In this document: one piece after another, positions 1 to 5,965 of the stretch | Layout: each line of letters begins with the position of its first letter | How positions within the stretch are numbered: position 1 is the stretch's first letter | Assembly (NCBI GenBank): GCA_964517495.1 | Contig: CAZFER010000078.1 | Span: 1 to 28,605 of the forward strand | Length of the DNA stretch: 28,605 nucleotides | Direction: 5' to 3' | DNA from: CAZFER01 sp964517495 | Lineage (GTDB): Bacteria > Hinthialibacterota > Hinthialibacteria > Hinthialibacterales > Hinthialibacteraceae | Translations under genes and position numbers: made by a program | The notes under the pieces: model-generated | Told to the model about the DNA's origin: nothing | What the model saw: the letters and a program-made list of their open reading frames with translations, nothing else | The model's database searches: none

Positions 1-446
1 AGAATAGGATAAATCGACGGCACCCCCCGAATTAAAAACCGGGGCGCCCCGAATTTAAAAAAATGATTCGAAACGGATAGAAATGGAATGAAAACAAGCA
101 CATAACAAGGGATTGTCAACCATTTGACTGGTCTAAAATGTAAACTAGATGCCCGGCCGCTCAGGTGAGGGTTGAACGTTTTACACATATTCTCAATTGA
201 ATCAGATACTTTTGGTTAAAGATCAACCAAAAAGACCAAGGGGAGAGGTCTATCTATATCCAAATCTCAAAAGTATCTTATTTGTCTGATGATATGAACG
301 AAATATTCATCTTAATTATAATGTTTTTTAAAATAATATTTTACTATTGTGTTTTACATCCCCTATTTTTAATTAAGTAAATCCACTTTGCGCCGATAGT
401 TATATTGAGCATAGAGGGCGAAATGTAGAAAGGGCGTACAGGCGCA
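1..446. other. Non-coding region upstream of the 456-aa gene
   Basis: No credible gene is visible. The first 61 bases hold a GC hairpin (CCCCG at 25-29 with CGGGG at 40-44, extended by GGC 19-21 with GCC 46-48) and two near-identical units, CCCCGAATTAAAAA at 25-38 and CCCCGAATTTAAAAA at 47-61. Bases 201-290 hold overlapping inverted repeats listed separately. From about 300 to 400 the sequence is very AT-rich, as expected of a promoter zone, but I could not place a convincing -35/-10 pair. Confidence 0.6.
201..290 (+). promoter_or_regulatory. Inverted-repeat leader with two mutually exclusive folds
   Basis: An 11-bp stem can form between AGATACTTTTG (204-214) and CAAAAGTATCT (268-278). The same left arm can instead pair locally: TTTTGGTT (210-217) with AACCAAAA (225-232) across a 7-base loop. 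Inside the long stem, AGACC (233-237) pairs with GGTCT (247-251) and displays a purine-rich loop. ATCAGA (201-206) can also pair with TCTGAT (285-290). Overlapping alternative stems upstream of a gene resemble a switching leader RNA or a nested operator. No known riboswitch class is recognised, and transcription through this segment is assumed, not shown. Confidence 0.35.
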
Positions 447-1817
447 ATGGTTAATATACTTGGACTACCTAATCAAGATGGAGGTCCATTTGGATCGGGT
501 TTTCTAAATGGTTTTTTTAATGGCCAGCAGGTCGGCCAACAAAATCTCCAACAACAAAATGCAGGTCTAATCCCACGCAGCTTGGGATTGCAATCTCAAC
601 CCAATTCAAGCGGACGGCCAGCACTCTTACCCCCCGTATCGAATCAGAACAGAGAAGCAAAAGAAAACAATCCTAACGATCGTCAATCAAAAGAAGGTGA
701 TCGTGTGGAATTGTCAAAATTCACTGAAGATGCGGTCAATCAAGCTTTGGAGAATGCTCGGAAATCTCCTCAAGCCGGTTCGACCAGCACCGTGTTCGTC
801 AGTGAAGATGGCCGGTTTGAAGCATCAATTGATTTACAAATACGGCGGGATGGTTCCTATGACTTGGATTTAGCCGTAAACTTCGCTCAATCACGGGCTG
901 CGTTACTAGGAACTTCCCAACAACAAGCACTGCCAGAAGGTCAACGGGAAGGTGATGAACTGGCCCGTCAAACACCAAATAATTTTTCTCAATCGCTTTC
1001 CGCTTCAGCTGAACGCTATACTTCCTTTGAACAGTCATTAAGCACTCGCGGATTTGAAGCCAACATTTTCTATGAAGAAGCAAAATCAGTAGCGTTTAAA
1101 GCCGAACAGTCGTTTGGAAAAGAAAGCGGTGAAAACGTTCTGAACGTCGCAAAAGAAGTATCCCGTGAATTCACCTTGAATATTTCCATAAGTGGCGATG
1201 ATATTCGTGAATTCAACAACGTTGCTGATCAATTAACAGCCTTTGATGATTCAGGCACCTTAACAGGATTTCTGGATGCGACACGTGGTGTCCTTAATGC
1301 GGATTCCACCAACTTGGGCTCCTTCGTGAACGCCACTCAAGGCTTAATCAATGCCACCCAAAACCATGTATCCGGAAAATTAAATAGCTTTTTTAGCAGC
1401 ATGAATGAGCAATACGGTGAAACCTTGGAACAAATCGGCTTTGCACCGGATCGATTAGCCAATATTGGAAAAGATGTTGAAAAAGATCTCCAGGACTTCT
1501 TCTCCATAACCAATGATTTCTTCAACAATTTATCTGGTAACAAACCAGAACAGGTTGAAGAAGCCGCAAGTGAAGAAGAAATCGCTTTGGAAACATTGGA
1601 TGAAAACTTGCGACAATTAAAAGAAGAACGAGATGAACGATTGGCAAATGGGGCATCACGGCAGAATAAAATCGCTTCAAGTGATCCCACCGCACCAAGT
1701 GGCGATCAGCTAACGGAGGATTTGTTAAACGTCCCCGCACCGGAAACTGAAACCCGGAACAATCCCGATATATCACAAAATCCGGATCAAACATTGGGAA
1801 CTCCAAGTTTGGCATAG
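447..1817 (+). CDS. Hypothetical protein, 456 aa, low-complexity ends
   Basis: I do not recognise a family. The start ATG is preceded by a purine-rich GAAAGGG at about 428-434. The protein has no signal peptide or membrane helix. Residues 1-85 are rich in Gly, Asn, Gln and Pro and look disordered. Residues about 88-145 form a more ordered segment that begins VELSKFTEDAVNQALENARK and continues with alternating strands around VFVSEDGRFEASIDLQIRRDG. The middle (about 180-370) looks mostly helical. An acidic/basic charged helix (EEAASEEEIALETLDENL) precedes a second disordered tail. It is a single-gene unit: the neighbour is over 260 bases downstream behind a strong terminator. The layout of ordered core with disordered ends suggests a structural, adhesive or appendage-associated role, but that is a guess. 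Codon use gives no sign that the frame is spurious. Confidence 0.75.
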   Translation: MVNILGLPNQDGGPFGSGFLNGFFNGQQVGQQNLQQQNAGLIPRSLGLQSQPNSSGRPALLPPVSNQNREAKENNPNDRQSKEGDRVELSKFTEDAVNQALENARKSPQAGSTSTVFVSEDGRFEASIDLQIRRDGSYDLDLAVNFAQSRAALLGTSQQQALPEGQREGDELARQTPNNFSQSLSASAERYTSFEQSLSTRGFEANIFYEEAKSVAFKAEQSFGKESGENVLNVAKEVSREFTLNISISGDDIREFNNVADQLTAFDDSGTLTGFLDATRGVLNADSTNLGSFVNATQGLINATQNHVSGKLNSFFSSMNEQYGETLEQIGFAPDRLANIGKDVEKDLQDFFSITNDFFNNLSGNKPEQVEEAASEEEIALETLDENLRQLKEERDERLANGASRQNKIASSDPTAPSGDQLTEDLLNVPAPETETRNNPDISQNPDQTLGTPSLA

Positions 1818-1852
1818 AACGTACTCCTCTCATCTCACAATAATTAACCTTG

Positions 1853-1900
1853 AAACACCCTTGGGATATGTTTCCTGAGGGTGTTTTGTTTGTTGTGTTG
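1853..1900 (+). terminator. Rho-independent terminator after the 456-aa gene
   Basis: The arms 1853-1866 and 1873-1886 pair with nine perfect outer base pairs (AAACACCCT with AGGGTGTTT) continued inward by wobble and GC pairs, leaving a loop of about six bases. A T-rich tail follows (TTTTGTTTGTTGTG). It lies 36 bases after the stop codon at 1817, so it ends this transcript before the heat-shock operon. Confidence 0.85.
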
Positions 1901-1980
1901 TTTCGACGTATTTCCTCCACCCCTATTTATCCCATCTGGGCCATTTTGGCATACCTTGAAATTATATAAAAAGTTACATA

Positions 1981-2002
1981 AATATCAGAAAATATTGATA
2001 TT
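1981..2002. promoter_or_regulatory. Palindrome upstream of the hsp20 operon
   Basis: AATATCA (1981-1987) and TGATATT (1996-2002) are exact inverted repeats separated by eight bases, in an AT-rich stretch about 85 bases before the first hsp20 start. The spacing would suit a dimeric regulator. It is not the CIRCE element bound by HrcA (TTAGCACTC and its inverse), which I looked for and did not find. In DNA this AT-rich a chance palindrome is possible. Confidence 0.3.
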
Positions 2003-2009
2003 ATGTTTA

Positions 2010-2026
2010 TTGGCACACCTTTTGAT
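2010..2026 (+). promoter_or_regulatory. Possible sigma-54-type promoter for the hsp20 operon
   Basis: TTGGCAC (2010-2016) followed by TTGAT (2022-2026) places GG and GA ten bases apart. This matches the sigma-54 -24/-12 pattern TGGCAC-N5-TTGC except that the -12 C is an A. Transcription would start near 2037, leaving a leader of roughly 48 bases. No good sigma-70 pair is obvious here. The single mismatch is at a highly conserved base, so this is tentative. Confidence 0.3.
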
Positions 2027-2084
2027 AGAATAAAAGAGTGAAATTTGTTGAAACCATCTATAAACCAAAAGGAGGTATGGTGTC

Positions 2085-2549
2085 ATGACTGTTCTAAATT
2101 CATTCAGAGATCTGGACCAGATTCGTAGGGAAATAGATCAAGTATTCAATACGTTCTGGCCTGCTAATGGGGGCAGTCCGTGGCGCTTGGCTTTTCTGCC
2201 TGGACAAGAAGCACGACGGTATCCACGAATCAATCTTTATGAAGATTCTGAAGGATATGTCGCAGAAGCGTTGGCTCCCGGAATTGATGCGGAAAAATTG
2301 GATGTCTCCGTGGAAGGCCATACACTCACCATTAGCGGAGAAAAGTTGAAATCCAATGGTGATCTGAAGCAGGAAGATATTCATCGCTCCGAACGATCTG
2401 CTGGACGCTTCGTTCGTTCAATCGAACTCCCAGGTGAAGTGGATGTGGAAAAAGTGGAAGCCGGTTATAAACATGGCATTTTGATGATCAAACTGCCAAA
2501 GACCGAACAAGCCAAACCACGGCGAATTGAAGTTCAAGTATTGAACTAA
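2085..2549 (+). CDS. Small heat-shock protein, Hsp20 family (first of three)
   Basis: This is an ATP-independent holdase that binds unfolding cytosolic proteins and passes them to DnaK/ClpB-type refolding machines. The 154-residue length is typical. The N-terminal arm (FRDLDQIRREIDQVFNTFW) is the usual amphipathic start. The alpha-crystallin domain spans about residues 45-145, with the signatures YVAEALAPGIDAEKLDVSVEG, LTISGEK and the closing GILMIKLPK. The ATG at 2085 is fixed by a strong site AAAAGGAGGT (2067-2076), eight bases upstream; the ATG at 2077 runs straight into a stop. It is the first gene of a three-gene sHSP operon, with gaps of 41 and 33 bases. Heat or stress induction is expected from the family; candidate control sites lie upstream. 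Confidence 0.95.
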   Translation: MTVLNSFRDLDQIRREIDQVFNTFWPANGGSPWRLAFLPGQEARRYPRINLYEDSEGYVAEALAPGIDAEKLDVSVEGHTLTISGEKLKSNGDLKQEDIHRSERSAGRFVRSIELPGEVDVEKVEAGYKHGILMIKLPKTEQAKPRRIEVQVLN

Positions 2550-2590
2550 TGAGATTGAGAAATCCTTGGTAATTCCAGGAGGTGAATATC

Positions 2591-2989
2591 ATGGCTGAAA
2601 AAACAGTACCCACGACACAAGAAAATAGAGTACAACAACCACAAGAAACAACTCGGTCTCAAAAAAACTATGTCGCTCCACCAGTTGATATTTTTGAAAA
2701 AGAAGATCGTCTCATCGTTGTCGCCGATCTTCCTGGAGCGGATAAAGAAAGCGTGAATATCAATGTTGAAGATGGCTTGTTAACCATCGAAGCGGAAACC
2801 AAAAATCAGGCTCCTACTGAACCAATTTTCAGGGAGTTTGAAATGGTCAACTTCTTCCGGCAGTTCGAATTATCTGAACGAGTTGATGTGGAAAAAATCA
2901 CGGCTGAAATGAAAAACGGCGTTTTGACTTTGAATCTCCCAAAGGTGGAAAAAGCAAAACCAAAACGCATCGAAGTGAAAACCTCATAA
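2591..2989 (+). CDS. Small heat-shock protein, Hsp20 family (second of three)
   Basis: This 132-residue Hsp20 protein is a chaperone holdase. The start is the ATG at 2591 because AGGAGGTG (2577-2584) lies seven bases before it; the GTG at 2582 is part of that ribosome site. The N-terminal 30 residues are polar and Gln/Thr-rich (TVPTTQENRVQQPQETTRSQ), unlike the hydrophobic N-arms of its two neighbours. The crystallin domain follows, with VDIFEKEDRLIVVADLPGAD, LLTIEAETK and GVLTLNLPKVEKAKPKRIEV. The different N-arm suggests that the three proteins form mixed oligomers or take different clients, which is inference. It ends in a short basic tail without a clear C-terminal I-x-I/V motif. Confidence 0.93.
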   Translation: MAEKTVPTTQENRVQQPQETTRSQKNYVAPPVDIFEKEDRLIVVADLPGADKESVNINVEDGLLTIEAETKNQAPTEPIFREFEMVNFFRQFELSERVDVEKITAEMKNGVLTLNLPKVEKAKPKRIEVKTS

Positions 2990-3022
2990 CCATAAATATC
3001 AACGAATAAGGAGGTGATATTG

Positions 3023-3481
3023 ATGATGAATTTGGTTCCTTATTCATGGCAAAGACAGTTGGATAATTTTGAGAACCAGATGAACAATTTCTTCCGTCAG
3101 TGGGCGCCGACGACGAGTCGTGAGGAAAGTGAGTGGTTTCCGTTTGGAAATTTCAATGTGCCTTCAGTTGACGTGGAAGAAACGGATAGCGAAGTAATCG
3201 TGAGGGCTGAAATGCCCGGATTGGAAAAAGATGAATTCTCCATCGAACTTCACGATAACCGCCTTTACATAAAAGGTGAGAAGAAGCAGAAATCGGAAGA
3301 TAAAAAACGGAACTACCATCGGGTGGAATGCTCTTATGGCAGCTTTACCCGCTCGGTACAGTTACCGTCTGAAGTGGATGTCGACAAGGCCAATGCAGAA
3401 TACAAGCATGGCGTGTTGAACATCACTCTTCCAAAAAGTCCGGATGCCAAACGGAAAACCATTCCCATTAATGTAACCTAA
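3023..3481 (+). CDS. Small heat-shock protein, Hsp20 family (third of three)
   Basis: The protein has 152 residues. AAGGAGGTG (3008-3016) lies just upstream and makes ATG 3023 (or the adjacent ATG 3026) the start, not the GTG at 3014, which is inside the ribosome site. The N-arm SWQRQLDNFENQMNNFFRQW is the class of amphipathic helix seen in bacterial HspA-type proteins. The crystallin domain shows VDVEETDSEVIVRAEMPGLE, LYIKGEKKQ and HGVLNITLPKSPDAKRKTI, and it ends in an IPINV tail, which is a C-terminal I-x-I-type anchor used in oligomer assembly. It is the last gene of the operon, followed by two hairpins, the second a good terminator. This copy looks most like a classic stand-alone bacterial sHSP. 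Confidence 0.95.
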   Translation: MMNLVPYSWQRQLDNFENQMNNFFRQWAPTTSREESEWFPFGNFNVPSVDVEETDSEVIVRAEMPGLEKDEFSIELHDNRLYIKGEKKQKSEDKKRNYHRVECSYGSFTRSVQLPSEVDVDKANAEYKHGVLNITLPKSPDAKRKTIPINVT

Positions 3482-3492
3482 AACCTAAAGTC

Positions 3493-3563
3493 AAGGCAGG
3501 CCACGGCGCCTGTCTTCCAATTGAAGTTCAAAGGGGACAGTACAACACTGTCCCCCCTTTGTG
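3493..3563. terminator. Tandem hairpins ending the hsp20 operon, probably bidirectional
   Basis: The first hairpin pairs 3493-3500 with 3509-3516 (eight pairs, one wobble). The second is stronger: GGGGACAGT (3533-3541) with ACTGTCCCC (3547-3555) around a five-base loop. On the plus strand it is followed by CCTTTGTGTTG. On the minus strand the same stem is followed by TTTGAAC, so it can also stop transcripts arriving from the convergent hydrolase gene that ends at 3744. Confidence 0.65.
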
Positions 3564-3565
3564 TT

Positions 3566-3653
3566 GTGAGTGGTCAGTAATTTGAAGCCCCATTCCCTCC
3601 CCAAGCTCGGGAGGGGCTAGGGGAGGGTTGATAAAAACACGTTGAGCACTTCC
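3566..3653 (+). repeat. Dispersed imperfect repeat, copy 1
   Basis: This 88-base stretch aligns with the reverse complement of 5872-5957 along nearly its whole length, with an identical core GGGAGGGGCTAGGG and shared flanks TTTGAAG, GTTGA and CGT-GAGCA. It contains the hairpin CCCTCCC (3595-3601) with GGGAGGG (3609-3615). It sits between convergent genes and does not encode a protein in any frame I would accept. It is likely a non-coding dispersed element. Confidence 0.6.
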
Positions 3654-3743
3654 TAAATAGCCGCGCCCATTAAAAAGTTCTCACTCCCATTCTAATTCAT
3701 ATGGCCGACATGTTACTTGTGTTTTATGTGTTTTTGAGATGAA

Positions 3744-4490
3744 TTAACCGGTTGGTTTAAGTTGATGGAGTTTTTCGATTTCCTGGATGGCTTTTTCCGT
3801 ACTTATCACCCGCGCATAACGATCCTTTAGAATCGCAAGCGAGAAATCCTGAAAATTTTTGGTAACCGTTGTGCAACCATCTTCTATGAGGGTGACAAAA
3901 AAGCCCAAATCACTGCCATCCCTTACTGTGGTTGAAACACATTCGTTCGTGTAAACACCGGTGACAAAAATGCTTTCTATTTCAATGTTTTTCAGCACAA
4001 AAAGCAAATTAGTCGATGTAAACACTCCGCTGGCGGTTTTATTAATAATGATTTCATCTCCGACAGGGGCAACTTGCTCAATGAATTCGGCTTCTTTTGA
4101 ACCCGGGGCGGCCAGTAAATCCAGTCGTTTATGGCTTGGGCTTCGATCACGGCCATCCTGGGTCAGTGATTGGATGCGTATATGGATGACTTCAAGATTG
4201 TGATTGCGAAAGCAATCCTGCAGTTTGCGCACATTGGGAAAGACGGAAAATTTCAACGTACTGAAATAATATTCCTGCGCCTCAATGGGAACGCCTGATT
4301 TGGCTGCATCTTCAAAAACACCGTGTCCTGGAGCGGCATCCAAATATTGCATATCAACACATAACAGGGCGATTGTGCCCTTTTTTTGAGGTTCGATCCG
4401 TTCTGGTGTATCGATTATCGATTCGTGGTATGTATGCTCGAGTGGATCGACATTTATATATTTATGGTCCACTTTATTCTGAATACTCAT
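3744..4490 (-). CDS. Isochorismatase-fold cysteine amidohydrolase
   Basis: This 248-residue member of the isochorismatase/nicotinamidase superfamily carries the full catalytic triad: Asp46 in LLCVDMQ, Lys151 in IIINKTASGVF and Cys184 in VTGVYTNECVSTTVRDG. The family hydrolyses small amides, including nicotinamide, ureidoacrylate, biuret and N-carbamoylsarcosine. With a Cys nucleophile it is an amidase rather than a true isochorismatase. The N-terminal 38 residues are an extension over the minimal 180-200 residue fold. Start ATG 4490 has AGGGAG four bases upstream. It is the last gene of the minus-strand cluster, 114 bases after the M20 hydrolase. That context favours a carbamoyl or ureido amide as substrate (RutB-, biuret- or carbamoylsarcosine-like), but sequence alone does not settle it. 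Confidence 0.85.
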   Translation of the reverse strand: MSIQNKVDHKYINVDPLEHTYHESIIDTPERIEPQKKGTIALLCVDMQYLDAAPGHGVFEDAAKSGVPIEAQEYYFSTLKFSVFPNVRKLQDCFRNHNLEVIHIRIQSLTQDGRDRSPSHKRLDLLAAPGSKEAEFIEQVAPVGDEIIINKTASGVFTSTNLLFVLKNIEIESIFVTGVYTNECVSTTVRDGSDLGFFVTLIEDGCTTVTKNFQDFSLAILKDRYARVISTEKAIQEIEKLHQLKPTG

Positions 4491-4604
4491 ATGACTCCCT
4501 GCGTTTCCTCACTAAGGGGATTGTTTTATCAATAATTAGTATAACTTAAATTACGTTGGTTAAAGGTATAAAGTGTAAAAGGTATGATGCGGACTGTTTG
4601 AACG

Positions 4605-5858
4605 TTATTTCATCTTTCCTTCGGCCAGTTCGATTAATGTGTTCAATGCCAAATTAGCGCCGGATTCGATATCCTTCCAATGGGTCCATTCAGCGGGTGA
4701 ATGGCTGCGGCCACCCACACTGGGGACGAAAATCATCCCAACTCGCGTTATCTGTGCCATGATTTGTGCATCGTGGGCCGCTCCGCTGGGCATGCGGTGA
4801 GCATTGATTCCTAATGTTTTGGATGTTTTGGTCAGACTCTCCACAATTTTATCATCGCATTGTTGTGGTTTCACTTCGCTGATGATATTGAATTCAAACA
4901 TGAGTGAACGGCGGCGGCCAATGGTGGATATTACCCGGCGGAAGGCATTCGCCAGTTCATCCAAAACAGATTGGCTTGGATCGCGTACATCAAGTGAAAA
5001 GTCGACACGGCCCGGTACCGTGTTGGCTGTACCGGGGGTTAAATCCACCTTCCCAATTGTGGCCACGCTGGTTTCACTGCCATGCTCTTCCAAAACCCTT
5101 GGGAGTTCACCCGCCAATTCGGCCAGACCCATGAGGGCGTCTTTTCTCATATTCATCGGGGTGGTCCCGGCATGATCCGCTTCCCCGATAAGACGAATGG
5201 ACCACTTGAAAAGACCGGTAATATCTTCAACAATTCCAATATCATAGCCCAGCCGATCGAGTACAGGCCCTTGTTCGATATGCAGTTCCAGGTAGGCTTG
5301 AATGGAGTTTGGTGGACGCCGGGCTTCCAATGCCAACATGGCATCCATGCCATGTTGGCTCATTGCGTCGAATAAACGCAATCCATTCAAATCTGTTGCA
5401 TTGTGGATGGTTTCAGGATTGATATCACCACACAGTGCTTGAGAACCGAATAATCCTCCAAAGCGTCCTTCTTCATCCGTTAAGGAGACCATTTCCAAGG
5501 GATAAGTTGTATGAATCCCCTCCTCATTGATTCGGCGAAGGCATTCCAGCGCTACCAACACACCCAAAGCGCCATCCAAATGGCCTGACCCGGGGACGGT
5601 GTCGATGTGAGATCCCATCAAGACGCTGGGTTTATTATCACGGGAATTCAATCGCCCGAATACATTGGCGGCACTGTCGATTTCCGCCTGCAAACCGGCT
5701 TCCTTTATTTTGGAAATAAGCCAATTACGGGCATGCATATCCGCATCGGTAAACGCCATGCGATAGATACCACCATCTTCGGCACGTCCGATTTCGGATA
5801 ATGTGGTTATATCCTGTTTGAGCCGTTCAAAATTAACATATAGGATTTGATTCGTCAT
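4605..5858 (-). CDS. M20 family N-carbamoyl-amino-acid hydrolase / allantoate amidohydrolase
   Basis: This is a metal-dependent hydrolase of the hydantoinase/carbamoylase branch of peptidase family M20. The enzymes split the terminal ureido group of N-carbamoyl amino acids or allantoate, releasing ammonia and CO2. Metal ligands are visible: His84 in MGSHIDTVPGSG, Asp95 in HLDGALGV, the Glu pair in SLTDEEGRFGG, His in ELHIEQGPVL and the final His in GGRSHSPAEW. The lid domain has EADHAGTTPMNMRKDAL. I prefer ATG 5858 (417 residues), which starts just before the family-typical INxERLxxD-like NFERLKQDITTLSEIG. The GTG at 5885 would add nine residues and lies inside a dispersed repeat. It belongs to the minus-strand cluster, after the amidotransferase and before the cysteine amidohydrolase. 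Whether the substrate is allantoate, ureidopropionate or a carbamoyl amino acid is open. Confidence 0.88.
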   Translation of the reverse strand: MTNQILYVNFERLKQDITTLSEIGRAEDGGIYRMAFTDADMHARNWLISKIKEAGLQAEIDSAANVFGRLNSRDNKPSVLMGSHIDTVPGSGHLDGALGVLVALECLRRINEEGIHTTYPLEMVSLTDEEGRFGGLFGSQALCGDINPETIHNATDLNGLRLFDAMSQHGMDAMLALEARRPPNSIQAYLELHIEQGPVLDRLGYDIGIVEDITGLFKWSIRLIGEADHAGTTPMNMRKDALMGLAELAGELPRVLEEHGSETSVATIGKVDLTPGTANTVPGRVDFSLDVRDPSQSVLDELANAFRRVISTIGRRRSLMFEFNIISEVKPQQCDDKIVESLTKTSKTLGINAHRMPSGAAHDAQIMAQITRVGMIFVPSVGGRSHSPAEWTHWKDIESGANLALNTLIELAEGKMK

Positions 5859-5871
5859 ATCTTTATTCCAA

Positions 5872-5957
5872 GGAATTTGCTCCACGTTTTTTCAACTCTA
5901 CCCTAGCCCCTCCCAATTTTGGGATGGAAATAGTACTTCAAACAGTTGATCACTTAC
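5872..5957 (-). repeat. Dispersed imperfect repeat, copy 2 (inverted relative to copy 1)
   Basis: Its reverse complement aligns with 3566-3653, with the same GGGAGGGGCTAGGG core and only a short gap near the end. The hairpin is kept by different bases, TCCCAA (5911-5916) with TTGGGA (5919-5924), which hints that structure is preserved. It fills most of the 107-base gap between the amidotransferase stop (5966) and the M20 start, inside an apparent operon. Confidence 0.6.
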
Positions 5958-5965
5958 TTTCAGAT

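Noticed and set aside
1921..2084. CIRCE element for HrcA control of the hsp20 genes
   Set aside because: Neither half of the consensus inverted repeat is present; the only palindrome here is AATATCA/TGATATT.
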